Assembly (NCBI GenBank): GCA_027082775.1
Contig: JALWUI010000159.1
Coordinates: 1-44,580 of the forward strand
Direction: 5' to 3'
From: Candidatus Kapaibacterium sp.
Lineage (GTDB): Bacteria > Bacteroidota > Ignavibacteria > Kapaibacteriales > WFXC01
DNA length: 44,580 bases
Part shown: in pieces, positions 9,709 to 19,852 of the stretch
Layout: the number at the start of each line of letters is the position of its first letter
Numbering within the stretch: position 1 is the first letter of the stretch
Translations under genes and position numbers: made by a program
The notes under the pieces: model-generated
Database searches by the model: none
What the model was told of the DNA's origin: nothing
What the model saw: only the letters and a program-made list of their open reading frames with translations

Positions 9709-10338
9709 ATGAAACGGTTTAGCCTAATTCTGCTTCTCAGCCTTGGAGTGACCATTGCACATGCGCAGTTATTCTATCCGCTTGGTGTCGGAATTGGTCT
9801 AACAGGACAGATGGGAATCAACGCTGGCGATATTCCGCAGGGAGAAAAAACAGAGCTTGCAATTGCGCCTCTACCGAATTTCTTCGCTTCTGCGTGGTAC
9901 ATTGTTTCGCAGAAGGAAGACTTCGGATTTGCGCTGGATGTGGGATACACCACGAACACGTTCATAATGAAGCCGTACCAGAATGTCACGGACCAAAACC
10001 GCTTCCAGTATGTTCTCAGCTACCTGAGCGTTCATCCGTACATCCAGTTCAAAATGTTTAACCTGGGCGTTGGGCTGGGATTCCCGCTAAGCGGCAAAAG
10101 AGAGAACGTTGCCGGAACAATCTCACAAGAACTATCAAACCTTGCAACGGCGATAGAACTCCGGTTCAAACTCTCGGTTCCCGTGTACCGGGATGCAACG
10201 GGTAAGGTGAGTTTCTGGATTACCGGAGCGTACCAGCTTAATGGGATTTATGCATCGGACATTCCCAACAATCCCAAAGTTGCCTCCGCAGGCATTGGGT
10301 TCAGCTATCACTTTCACTTCCGCCTGTGGGAATACTAA
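9709..10338 (+). CDS. Secreted outer-membrane beta-barrel-like protein
   Basis: MKRFSLILLLSLGVTIAHAQ signal peptide; alternating hydrophobic/aromatic strands, ends SYHFHFRLWEY. Confidence 0.6.
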   Translation: MKRFSLILLLSLGVTIAHAQLFYPLGVGIGLTGQMGINAGDIPQGEKTELAIAPLPNFFASAWYIVSQKEDFGFALDVGYTTNTFIMKPYQNVTDQNRFQYVLSYLSVHPYIQFKMFNLGVGLGFPLSGKRENVAGTISQELSNLATAIELRFKLSVPVYRDATGKVSFWITGAYQLNGIYASDIPNNPKVASAGIGFSYHFHFRLWEY

Positions 10339-10349
10339 GTCCGGTGGTT

Positions 10350-12062
10350 ATGCACCGGCAGGTGTGGAACGTCCTTTTTGCGGGCATTCTCGGATTTTTC
10401 AGCATATTTTCCCTTTTCCGATGCGCGCATCCTCTACCGCCACCGGGAGGACCGCGGGATACCATTCCGCCGACTGTTTTGCAGACAATTCCTACCAGTG
10501 GAACCGTTCGATGGGAACGTCCACAGATTTCCATCGTTTTCAGTGAGGAAATCGCCGTTCAATCTCCCGCCAGGTACATTACCATTTTTCCCCCCACGAA
10601 TTTTCGTGCTGAGTGGGTTGAGGATGACGAGTTGGAAATTCATCTGGATTCGCTCCGGAGCAATCAGACCTATGTTGTTACTGTGAGTCCGGCGTTTCGG
10701 GATGTTGAAGGCAATACGCTGGAAAAGGCGGTAACGCTGGTTTTTTCGACTGGTGACACGATCAGTCAATACGGCGTTGTGGGCAGGATATGGGGGAGAC
10801 ACCGTGGGAGTAAAACCATCGTGTTGTTAACGCAGGAAGGCACGAAGTGGCAGGATTCATTGTGGTATCAGCAGCCGGACTACTGGCTGGAGGTGGGAGC
10901 AGACGGAACGTTCCAGTTTCCTGCTTTGCTTCCGCGGCGATACCGTATCGCTGCTTTTGAAGATCGGAACGGCAATGGTCGGTACGATCGTGGATGGGAG
11001 GCAGCGACGGTTGGATGGAGAGAAGTGGTGCTGGGACCGGTGGTGACTGATACTATTGAGCTGTGGATGTCACCCGTTCCAGACCGGGAGCCGCCGAAGC
11101 TCATTGGAGCAACGCCGCTGACTGCTCGATTGCTCCGGCTGCGGTTTTCTGAACCACTCGATACCGCTTCGATTCAACCGGCAGCATTCTGGTGCCGGGA
11201 TACCGCAACAGGACGGATGCTCAAACCATCGGGAGCAGGGCTGGAGCCGGGAAAACAAACAACTGTTTTGCTGGCATTTGCTACCCCGCTGGCATCCAGC
11301 ATCTGGGATGTTGGCGCCAGCACCGTAGCAGACACCGCAGGAAATGTGCTCGACACCCTCCAGAATCAGGTGCAGTTTCGAATGCCCATACTCGCCGATA
11401 CGCTTGTACCACGCATCGCTGAACTTCCCCTCAAGGGCGACAGTTTGCAGCTTCTGCTCCCGTTTTTTCACTGGATCTTTGCTTTTTCTGTTCCAATGGA
11501 TACGGGGGCAACGGCAGCGGCAATTTCACTTCATCGATTGGACAGTGGGCAGACGGTACCATTGCAGAAACGATGGAAAAGCCAGACCCACATTGAACTT
11601 CAGCCGGTGGATACCCTTTTACCACAGCAGTGGTATGAGCTGCGCATTGATACGGTCGCCATCGCTGTTGGAGGGGTATCGTTGCCCTCTCCGGTTCGCA
11701 TCCGTTTCCGCACGCCCGATCTTCGGGACTTTGGAGAATTCGTCGGGGAGATTCAGGATGCGCATCCCGGAGGACCGTATATCCTGATCGTTCAGGGAAT
11801 CGGTTACGGTATGCAGTATCGGCATACGCTTCAGCAGCCGGGCACGTGGCGTATTCCATCGGTGGTGCCCGATCGGTATCAACTGTGGTGCTTTGAAGAT
11901 GCCAATCGCAATGGACGGTTCGATGTTGGACGCATCGATCCGTATCAACCGTCAGAGCGCTTTACGGGGTGGCAAACGGTCGTGCGGGTAGCACCACGGT
12001 GGACTACCGAAGGAATTCAGATCCGGATGCCGGGACATCCCGCCGCTTCTCGATCAGAATAA
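10350..12062 (+). CDS. Lipoprotein with SbsA/Big_5-type Ig-like domain
   Basis: Signal/lipobox LFRCAHPLPPPGGPRDTIPPTVLQTIPTSGTV...ISIVFSEEI, typical of FCB Ig-like (Big_5) proteins. Confidence 0.75.
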   Translation: MHRQVWNVLFAGILGFFSIFSLFRCAHPLPPPGGPRDTIPPTVLQTIPTSGTVRWERPQISIVFSEEIAVQSPARYITIFPPTNFRAEWVEDDELEIHLDSLRSNQTYVVTVSPAFRDVEGNTLEKAVTLVFSTGDTISQYGVVGRIWGRHRGSKTIVLLTQEGTKWQDSLWYQQPDYWLEVGADGTFQFPALLPRRYRIAAFEDRNGNGRYDRGWEAATVGWREVVLGPVVTDTIELWMSPVPDREPPKLIGATPLTARLLRLRFSEPLDTASIQPAAFWCRDTATGRMLKPSGAGLEPGKQTTVLLAFATPLASSIWDVGASTVADTAGNVLDTLQNQVQFRMPILADTLVPRIAELPLKGDSLQLLLPFFHWIFAFSVPMDTGATAAAISLHRLDSGQTVPLQKRWKSQTHIELQPVDTLLPQQWYELRIDTVAIAVGGVSLPSPVRIRFRTPDLRDFGEFVGEIQDAHPGGPYILIVQGIGYGMQYRHTLQQPGTWRIPSVVPDRYQLWCFEDANRNGRFDVGRIDPYQPSERFTGWQTVVRVAPRWTTEGIQIRMPGHPAASRSE

Positions 12063-12609
12063 GGTACGGAGAACGGTCTGAACTGTTGAGTCGGCGATAT
12101 TGCACTGCTATAGCGATATCGCGGGGAAAGCGACGACTCCAGTGGATGAGTGCTTCGGATTCCTCTGTCCCTGCAGGATGACCGGGATACACCACAATGC
12201 TGATGCGTCCCCCGACGTTCAGCAGGTGGAAAGCCGATCGCACCGCCGCCATCGTGGTTTCAACATCGGTTGTGATACTGCGGTCTCCGCCGGGAAGATA
12301 ACCCAGGTTGAACATTACCGCACGGATGTGTTTGTGCAGAGAAGCGGGAATATGATCCAGAAGTTTGCTATGGCAAGCGCAGATAAGAGTGCAGCGATGG
12401 TTGAGGTGGAATTCCTGCAAAAGCCTGCGGGTCCGATCTAAGGCGATCTCCTGAATGTCAAAAGCGTACACGTGTCCCGTTTCACCCACGTGCTCTGCTA
12501 AGAAAATCGTGTCTTTGCCGTTGCCAGCCGTTGCATCAATGGCGATGTCGCCTTCGTTAAGGACCTGACCGATAAACAGTTGTGCAATGTAAGTGACCGT
12601 TTCCAGCAT
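12004..12609 (-). CDS. Class I SAM-dependent methyltransferase (YtqB-like rRNA MTase family)
   Basis: IAIDATAGNGKDTIFLAEHVGETGHVYAFDIQ...AVMFNLGYLPGGD. Confidence 0.85.
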   Translation of the reverse strand: MLETVTYIAQLFIGQVLNEGDIAIDATAGNGKDTIFLAEHVGETGHVYAFDIQEIALDRTRRLLQEFHLNHRCTLICACHSKLLDHIPASLHKHIRAVMFNLGYLPGGDRSITTDVETTMAAVRSAFHLLNVGGRISIVVYPGHPAGTEESEALIHWSRRFPRDIAIAVQYRRLNSSDRSPYLILIEKRRDVPASGSEFLR

Positions 12610-12610
12610 T

Positions 12611-13666
12611 TTATCCGAACCGATTCAGATGGACTTCCGAGGGAATGGAATCTTTACCGGATAAAGCCTCAGCCAGCACGGACGCTAAGAAAGGAGCGTA
12701 CCCCACGCCTTTGGTTCCCAGCCCTGTAAAGAGCCAGAGTTGGGGATACTGAGGATGGGGACCAAGAGCTGGCAGGTGGTCGGGAAAAGTGATGCGAACA
12801 CCTGAATGGTGCGCCAGAATCGTTACTGGAACAGTGGCAAAGTTCTGGAGCGCAGAGCGGAGTTGACGGTAGCCTTCAGCCGTTGGCAGAGCAGTTGCAT
12901 CGTCCCATCGGTAGGTGGCACCAAACCGGAATATGTGATTCCCCAGGGGTGCCCAGTGGACACCCCGATTGAAAATCAAATTCTCTGGTAGCGATTCAGC
13001 AGCAAAGGTCAGCGATTCGCCTTTGGCAAACTGGAACGGCAACAGGGAGTTCCAGAAATGAGAATGGAGGATAGAGTCGCCGGGACAAAAAACGGCGAAC
13101 CGTGCTCGCACCTGACGATTCCAGCGAACGCTCCGGTGATCTAATTCGAGTTGAGCGTCGGTGTAGCGACTTTCGATCAGAGCATCGTGGTGGAACAGAA
13201 ATTGCCGCCAGGAGTGTAGAAATTTCTCTGTCTGGAGAAGAAAACTCTGGCGGGTTAGGAATCCACCCAGCGGAGCAGAAACCCATTGGGCAACTTCTTC
13301 GGGAGAAAGAAAGCGATCGATGAACTCCGCAAGAACCGTTTCCAGCTTCCGCTGCTCCCACCGCTTCTTCTGTTCTTCATCTCTGAAGAAACGAGCAATG
13401 GGCAGCGGAAAGAGAAATTGCATATTGAAGAACCGCTCAATCTCCGTAACTGCTTCAATGAGAGCGTCCCGGCAATCGGGAAAGTTCCAGAAGGGCGTAA
13501 AGCGGTATCCGGCGATGGGATTGAAGGTCCCGGTGCCGGTCGCAGAAGCCGGAAGGATTTGAGGGGAGTCCACAACCAGCACGTCCACGCCGCGACGAAT
13601 CAACCAGAAGCTGAGAAAAGACCCTGCAAGCCCCTGTCCAATAATGAGGACGTCCACCGAGCGCAT
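12611..13666 (-). CDS. FAD-dependent oxidoreductase (DAO/MnmC-C-like)
   Basis: VDVLIIGQGLAGSFLSFWLIRRGVDVLVVDS Rossmann motif; LFTGLGTKGVGYAP. Confidence 0.8.
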   Translation of the reverse strand: MRSVDVLIIGQGLAGSFLSFWLIRRGVDVLVVDSPQILPASATGTGTFNPIAGYRFTPFWNFPDCRDALIEAVTEIERFFNMQFLFPLPIARFFRDEEQKKRWEQRKLETVLAEFIDRFLSPEEVAQWVSAPLGGFLTRQSFLLQTEKFLHSWRQFLFHHDALIESRYTDAQLELDHRSVRWNRQVRARFAVFCPGDSILHSHFWNSLLPFQFAKGESLTFAAESLPENLIFNRGVHWAPLGNHIFRFGATYRWDDATALPTAEGYRQLRSALQNFATVPVTILAHHSGVRITFPDHLPALGPHPQYPQLWLFTGLGTKGVGYAPFLASVLAEALSGKDSIPSEVHLNRFG

Positions 13667-13688
13667 TGTGCATTCTTTTGCTACTGTG

Positions 13689-13723
13689 TATAAAACACAG
13701 AAGCGGCGCCGGGCGCCGCTTCT
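13689..13723 (-). terminator. Rho-independent terminator between two minus-strand genes
   Basis: AGAAGCGGCG-loop-CGCCGCTTCT (13699-13723), followed on minus strand by GTGTTTTAT. Confidence 0.6.
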
Positions 13724-13760
13724 GGCAAGCAGGAGGTTTCGAGTTTATTGTGAAACACTG

Positions 13761-14201
13761 CTACGCATTGGACGGTTCTTCTTTTCTGCAAAAACGTTCA
13801 AAAGCTTCAACCAGTGTATCGGCAATTCCTTCCGGATCGAGCATTTCAATGTGATGGCGGTGCATCATAAAGACTAGCTTTCCATCTTTCAGCAGGGCAA
13901 ACGAAGGAGAAGATGGCGGCTGATTGGTAAAGTACTCCCGTGCCCGCGCCGTTGCTTCCAGATCCTGTCCGGCAAAGACGGTAACCAGCCGGTCCGGTAA
14001 TACCGTCGCTTTTTGAAGAGCTAAAGCAACGCCGGGTCGGGCAGCGGCAGCGGTGCATCCGCATACGGAGTTCACGACAACAAACGTTGTGCCCGGCAGC
14101 GGCAGAACCTGATCGACCTCCTCTGGTGTTCGGAGTTCCTGAAATCCGATCCGGGTCAGTTCTTCTCGCATTGGCTGGACTAAAAGTTCATCGTATGGCA
14201 T
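13761..14201 (-). CDS. BrxA/BrxB family bacilliredoxin (YphP/YqiW)
   Basis: VVVNSVCGCTAAAARPGVALAL with CxC motif, DQEATARAREYF-like, PPSSPSFALLKDGKLVFMMHRHHIE. Confidence 0.9.
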   Translation of the reverse strand: MPYDELLVQPMREELTRIGFQELRTPEEVDQVLPLPGTTFVVVNSVCGCTAAAARPGVALALQKATVLPDRLVTVFAGQDLEATARAREYFTNQPPSSPSFALLKDGKLVFMMHRHHIEMLDPEGIADTLVEAFERFCRKEEPSNA

Positions 14202-14357
14202 CGATGCTTATCACCGTTTGTGGAACACAAAGTCGAATTTCCAAAGGACGATTCATCGGGAACGCCAGTGCGTTGGAAGAGGCGTTTCTCAGAGGGAAGC
14301 TCCCCAGTTCCTCGAAAGTACCGACGATAGGGGTCCCACCTCCCGCCGGTATATCCT

Positions 14358-14384
14358 GGGAGCGCCGGCTTTAGCCGGCAAAAG
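14358..14384. repeat. Intergenic palindromic repeat, single-hairpin copy
   Basis: GGGAGC-GCCGGC-TTTA-GCCGGC-AAAAG. Confidence 0.7.
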
Positions 14385-14460
14385 AAATGTAGGCTGGCAA
14401 TGCGCGGCGGTATATGAAACAGTGTGGTTTCTACTTTTTCTTTCGCATTCCGTGCAGCGC

Positions 14461-14491
14461 TTGACTTTTTGCAAAGTTTTTTGTATATTTG
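14461..14491 (+). promoter_or_regulatory. Bacteroidetes-type promoter (TTG-N20-TATATTTG)
   Basis: TTG at 14461-14463, TATATTTG at 14484-14491; matches TTG/TAnnTTTG consensus with 20-nt spacer. Confidence 0.65.
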
Positions 14492-14535
14492 CACTGTTCT
14501 CATCAGCGGTTCGTGGAACAAAAAAGGTGAGAGCG

Positions 14536-16876
14536 ATGAGAAAACTGCGCCTGTTTTTGTTCTTTCTCTTCCTGTTTGGGGGGGGGGGATATAGTTGCCC
14601 AACTCCAGTTACCCGTTTTCCTTGATACCCGTGGAGATACCATTGATTACAATTTTCCGCCACCGGATACGGCTTACGCGCCGGGAAAGCTCATCGTGCG
14701 ATTTTATCCCCACGCTTTGTACCTTGACTCACTGTGTTACGCTTATCCGGCTCCGATCACGGAGGGAGCGCCGGGTGAAGGGGTTTTGATGTTGCCTCCG
14801 TCGCTGCGCCAGCATTTGTTATCGCAGCAGTTTTCCGTTGCTTCCATCATCCGGGATTCGGCACTTCGAGTGACGCTTGAAAATCTGGGGGTTGATTTCC
14901 TGCAGCGAATGACGGTAGCCAACCCGTGTGCTGATACGATTTCCATCACGCGCTACGGTGATACGGTCCGATGCACTGATTACCTGTGGATGGTGATGAA
15001 GTTTCGGAGTGATACCATCGATATCATTGATGCAGCGGATCAGATTTTAAGCAATCACTGGGATGTGGTGGAGATTGTGGAGCCTAATTACTATCTGGAG
15101 CTTTTGGACCGGACACCTTCTCGAGATCCGAATTTCCCCTTGCAGATCAGCCTGCATCGGGAGATGACGGGAGTAACACGGGCGTGGGACTTTGAGGTTG
15201 GAGATTATGCGATCAAAGTCGGGGTCATAGACGATGGGATATGGTATTATCATTGCGATTTGGGTGGTGGTAAGGGATGGGGATACAAGGTTGCTGGTGG
15301 CTGGAATTGGACGGAAGATACGACAGATTTCAGTATAGGTTCCAGTCATGGAACTCCTGTGGCTGGCATTGTTGGGGCGTTGACCAATAGAGGATGTGTG
15401 GAGCAGGGAGTTGCCGGGATTGCTGGTGGATGGGGACCGGATAACAACTATAGCGATGAGGGAATAGGGTGTGCACTATATGGCTTTCGTGTTGCTCATC
15501 CGCAGTGGTCGGGGTATTTATCTCTTGCTTACGCTATTGCTGCTATTCTGGAAGCCAGCAGTCGTAATCCGAACACCGGGTATGGATATGGAGTGCACGT
15601 CATTAATGCCAGTTGGGGAGGTTCATTCTACAGCTTTGCGTTGAGATCCGCGATATTGTATGCATTTGAAAATGGGGTCAGCTTTGTTGCAGCAAGGGGG
15701 AATAGCTATGATGATCGATTGCATTATCCTGCGTGCTACGACGAGTGGTGGGTGTCCAGTGTGGGGGCATCTGATAGGTCCAGGAATCGGATTGATTATT
15801 CTTCGTATGGCAGGGGGATGGATTTCCTGGCTCCGGGAGGATATTATTCAGGTCCGAACGCTATAGTGTACACTACTCAATACGGCGGAGGGTTTGGATA
15901 TTTTGCAGGAACCTCTGCGGCAGCGCCCCACGTCAGTGGTCTGATTGCACTGTTGTGTTCTGAAGCCCGGGAGCACCAGTGGGATCTGGTGGTGGAGGAT
16001 TACGAAGGAATGATTAAGGCTGCTTGTGAAGATAAGTTGTCACGTTTCTATGACGATCAAACTGGATGGGGACATATCCGGGCAGATACGTTGTTTGATA
16101 TGCTCCAGCGAGGATACAGGGTGAGCCATTTCTCTGTTGATTCAGTGGCAATCGACTCTGTTGGAGAATGGAGTCCGACTTTTTTGCTGCTGGTGCTTAA
16201 TGCTGGAGGGCGACCAAAGCCGTTAGCTTCGGGACCTTACCTGGCACAGCGCCGATGGGTCTATGGTACGATTCATTTGCCTCCACATCGGTGGATAGTG
16301 GATAGTGCAAATCCCCTGTTCGTGTGGGGGCGGAGCGGTGAAGGAGCGCCCAGTGGTTGGTCGCTGGCAAATCCGTGCCTTCAAGCTGGTGCGACGTATG
16401 TTCTTTCAGGACGGGGTGGCAACGGGAAGACTGATGGCATCTACCATAGCCATTCCTTCCAGGTTCGGGTTGCCAACCTGCAGTATAAGCTGGTGTCGCT
16501 ATTGAATGGGAGGCGATCGACGCGACCAAAGAAGCTTGGATTCCATATTTCGGTTTTTGGAAGGGAGAAGGTAACCGATGTAGAAGACCGGGATGGACGG
16601 ACCCGGCATACGGCTGAGGGGCGTCGGTGGGCATTCCGGTGTGTGGTGCAGGATCGGAAGCTCAAGGTGTGGGTGAGCTCCTCAGTCCCGGGAAGTGAGG
16701 AAATGACGGTACGGATTTTTGATGCGCAGGGCAAGATGTTGTATGCTGGATCTGGCGTGTTGCGCCGGGGAGGAGAACCGCAGGAGTTTCTGGTTCCCCG
16801 TCTTTCCCGTGGGGTTTATTTTGTCCAACTGCGGATCGGAGCGGATGTGGTCACGCAGCCGGTATTTGTCTGGTAG
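14536..16876 (+). CDS. Secreted S8 (subtilisin-like) peptidase with T9SS-type C-terminal domain; signal peptide currently out of frame because of G11 tract
   Basis: Catalytic regions VGVIDDG (D), SSHGTPVAGIVG (H), GTSAAAPHVSGL (S); C-term MTVRIFDAQGKMLYAG...SRGVYFVQL. ATG 14536 MRKLRLFLFFLFLFGGG joins DIVAQLQLPVF only if one G is removed. Confidence 0.85.
14578..14588 (+). repeat. Homopolymeric G11 tract in signal-peptide coding region
   Basis: TTT-GGGGGGGGGGG-ATATAG read directly. Confidence 0.95.
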
Positions 16877-17894
16877 CATTGTCTGGATGCTGCTTTTGCT
16901 GCTGAGTGGTGGGTGGGGTGGATGCCAGGATGTTCCCGTGCAGCCGTCCCCGCCGCCGTGTGAATGGAATAATGGATATCGATTTATTGTACCACCATCG
17001 GGACATATTGTCAGAGGAGCATCGCCGGATGGAATGATGGTGGCATATGAGGACGTACGTGATGAAGGTCCTTTACACATTATCGACGTGAGCACTTATG
17101 AAATATACAAGATTGAGCTTCAGCCATATTTGCCAGAGGGAGAGATTTCTGCTGGAGCAGGAAGGATCTTATGGTGTCCGTATGATCACCGGCGCCTGAT
17201 GGTATTGGCCAAGTCGATAGATCAAGAGGGAAGATTCCGTGACTATGCATTTGTGATCGCTCTTTCAGACGGTATGGCGGTTCGAGTGGAGAAGGTGATA
17301 CCGGAAAGTCCGGGGGATCAGGTGTTTCTGCACTGGATGGCGACTTCAAAGCCTGGAGCAGATTACTTTGTGTTGTCAGGAGAGCGGATGTACTGGTTGC
17401 AGCAGGATACGATTTTGCCGCTTCCGGAGAAGTATCGCGGAGAGCCGCAGCGACGGGTATGGAGTCCCGGCGATCAGCACTGGTTTGGTATCGTAGAGGA
17501 TGGGAACGGTCAGCGACGATTTTTGCTGGATGGAGTGGAGATACAATTACCGAGGGAAACTGGTAGGGCAAGCTGGGCACCCAATGGGCGGAGTTTGATT
17601 TTGTCGCTCTATTATAATGATGAGAGTTGGGAGAATAAAGGTCCGGGCATTGACCGATTCTGGGTTATTACGGATGTCAGTCAGGTGTTGAAAAATTCGT
17701 CACCTGAAGTGGAGCCAGATTATGTGATTGATCCATCAGAGCAGTGGTGTATGTATTCGATGGACCCAGTGCCGCGGTTTACCGGTGATACGACCTTTGC
17801 GGTCTCCCTGTTTCCGCCGGGGTTTTTCACCTGTTACATATATGAGGTTTCGGTTGAAGGACGGATTTTGCGGCAGTTAACATTCGAGTTGTGA
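16845..17894 (+). CDS. Lipoprotein, beta-propeller/TolB-like (paralogue A)
   Basis: IVWMLLLLLSGGWGGC lipobox; ends YEVSVEGRILRQLTFEL; overlaps subtilase stop. Confidence 0.7.
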   Translation: MWSRSRYLSGSIVWMLLLLLSGGWGGCQDVPVQPSPPPCEWNNGYRFIVPPSGHIVRGASPDGMMVAYEDVRDEGPLHIIDVSTYEIYKIELQPYLPEGEISAGAGRILWCPYDHRRLMVLAKSIDQEGRFRDYAFVIALSDGMAVRVEKVIPESPGDQVFLHWMATSKPGADYFVLSGERMYWLQQDTILPLPEKYRGEPQRRVWSPGDQHWFGIVEDGNGQRRFLLDGVEIQLPRETGRASWAPNGRSLILSLYYNDESWENKGPGIDRFWVITDVSQVLKNSSPEVEPDYVIDPSEQWCMYSMDPVPRFTGDTTFAVSLFPPGFFTCYIYEVSVEGRILRQLTFEL

Positions 17895-17901
17895 GGGAGC
17901 G

Positions 17902-19065
17902 ATGGGAGTTGGGAAGAGGAGGCAAGGCGGAGCAGAGCGATGGTGGTTTGTGATTGTGGGGCTCATCGGGCTGATGCTCGGAAGTGGGGGGTGTGGGGAG
18001 GTGGTGGCGCCGAGACCGTGCTTTTTCCCGCACAGTCTGGGGGATAAAAATGCGCAGTTTCCGGAAGAGGGATATCATCAGGTGCTGCGGGTGTCGCCGA
18101 AGGAACGACACATAGGGTTTATTGTACGCCGGCAGCAGTTTTATTTTGGAGTCCGGAGTCTGGACCCGGCGAATTTGCAGTGGGACGATGGACGAATGGA
18201 TGCAGCGATTCGAGCACTGGGGTTCGGCATCAGGGATGTGTTGTCAATGCACTGGGCACCGTATTCCGATCGGTATGTCTTGATAGAGGCACAGACAATG
18301 GTGGATACAGGGAGATGGGTGGCATTCGGGCGGAATTATTTTCTGGTGGACCGGCAGCAGGGGAAAGCCTATCGGATAGCACCATCGGGATATAGCACAG
18401 CATTTTCGGTGGATGAAACGCTGCGGTTCTACCGATGGATGGAGCAATCCGAGCCGGGGAAGAATTTTCTGGATGCGGGGGACAAGGGGATGTATTATCT
18501 TGAGGGCGATGAGTTTTTGCCGTTTGAAAATGATCCGGTGGAACGATGGCGGCGGCAGGTGATGGGAGAAGGGAAATGGGAGCGGCGGTGGTGGCAGGAA
18601 GTGTCGCCGGATGGGGAGAAGGTGTTTCTGGCAGTAGAGCTTTCGGGGCGATATGGGGGATATGCGTACTACGTGAACGGCTACCGGTTGTGGTTTGAAC
18701 GTCGGGCGAGGTATCCGATCATCGTCAGGCGGGCACGATGGTCGCCGGATGGGAAGCGGCTGGCACTGGTGGTGATGCCGGTGCCGCCGAGGCTGTTTCC
18801 GCAGATCTGGATCTGGGACGATGTGGATCGGCTGCTTCGGGAGCGGCCGGTGGTGGCAAAGCCGGATCGGGTGGTGGATTTGTGGCAAACGGCGTGCGGG
18901 TATCGGTTTTTGCCGGGCGGGGATTTTCTGAGCAAAGATCGGCTGGTGGTGACGATGGTGCCGCCGAGGGATACATTGCCGTTTGCGTATGGGTATCTGT
19001 ACGAAGTGGATTTGCAGGGACAGATTCTGCGGCAGTTGACGATGACCCCGTTGCCATATAAGTAG
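17902..19065 (+). CDS. Lipoprotein, beta-propeller/TolB-like (paralogue B)
   Basis: VIVGLIGLMLGSGGC lipobox; RARWSPDGKRLALVV; ends YEVDLQGQILRQLTMTPLPYK, similar to the preceding gene. Confidence 0.7.
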   Translation: MGVGKRRQGGAERWWFVIVGLIGLMLGSGGCGEVVAPRPCFFPHSLGDKNAQFPEEGYHQVLRVSPKERHIGFIVRRQQFYFGVRSLDPANLQWDDGRMDAAIRALGFGIRDVLSMHWAPYSDRYVLIEAQTMVDTGRWVAFGRNYFLVDRQQGKAYRIAPSGYSTAFSVDETLRFYRWMEQSEPGKNFLDAGDKGMYYLEGDEFLPFENDPVERWRRQVMGEGKWERRWWQEVSPDGEKVFLAVELSGRYGGYAYYVNGYRLWFERRARYPIIVRRARWSPDGKRLALVVMPVPPRLFPQIWIWDDVDRLLRERPVVAKPDRVVDLWQTACGYRFLPGGDFLSKDRLVVTMVPPRDTLPFAYGYLYEVDLQGQILRQLTMTPLPYK

Positions 19066-19090
19066 CTGTTTCACAAAGAGGAGTGAGGAG

Positions 19091-19852
19091 ATGCAGCGAT
19101 GGTGGATGGTGGTGATCGTGGCAGTTGGGATCATTGGTGGAGGGATGATCGGGGGATGTGAGGATGTGACTGGACCGCGGGAGACATCGTGGATGATGCC
19201 GCTGGATTCGGGGAATTGGTGGGAATACGAATGGGTAGCGGGGAGCCTTGATACCCTGAAGTTTACAAAGCGGGTGCGGATCGAGGTAGCAGGAAGGCGG
19301 AGGGTTGATGGTCGAGCGGCGGCGATGGTGGTGTGGCGGTGGCAGTCGGAAGGTGGGGAGTTTCGGGATACGGTGTTCTGGGAGGAACGGAATGGGCAGT
19401 TGTGGGAGTATAGAAACTGGTGGATTTTGAGATTTTGGGGGATATCCCTTCGGTGGTTACCAGTGGCAGATTTTGGAAAGCCGAGTTGGAGTTATCGTTT
19501 TCAGTTCTCGGGCGCAGATACAGTAGAGTTGGTAGGAATGAAGCTCGTTGCGGACTGGATAGAGTATGGAGCCCGGTATGAAGGACGCCAGACAGTAACT
19601 TTTCTGGATACTTCTGCTGTTGCTTTGCAATATCGTTGTAGTGTGCGAGATCAGTTTTCATCGTATGGCTCAGGAGAGAGAGTGTATCCGGGATGCGAGG
19701 GGCAATGGTTGTGGATCTGGGTTGTTCGAGGGATCGGGATCGTGCAGTTTCAGGTAGCAGATGACTGGTCGTGGGAGTTTATGACCGATTATGAGCCGTG
19801 CGAGCCGAGGGATCCGGTTATGTGGCGCTTGCGGCGGTATTCGATTCGGTAG
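19091..19852 (+). CDS. Lipoprotein of unknown function
   Basis: MVVIVAVGIIGGGMIGGCEDVTGPRE lipobox; no recognised domain. Confidence 0.65.
   Translation: MQRWWMVVIVAVGIIGGGMIGGCEDVTGPRETSWMMPLDSGNWWEYEWVAGSLDTLKFTKRVRIEVAGRRRVDGRAAAMVVWRWQSEGGEFRDTVFWEERNGQLWEYRNWWILRFWGISLRWLPVADFGKPSWSYRFQFSGADTVELVGMKLVADWIEYGARYEGRQTVTFLDTSAVALQYRCSVRDQFSSYGSGERVYPGCEGQWLWIWVVRGIGIVQFQVADDWSWEFMTDYEPCEPRDPVMWRLRRYSIR

Noticed and set aside
18244-19134. 296-aa minus-strand ORF rich in His/Pro/Arg
   Set aside because: Shadow ORF caused by extreme G bias of the plus-strand lipoprotein gene
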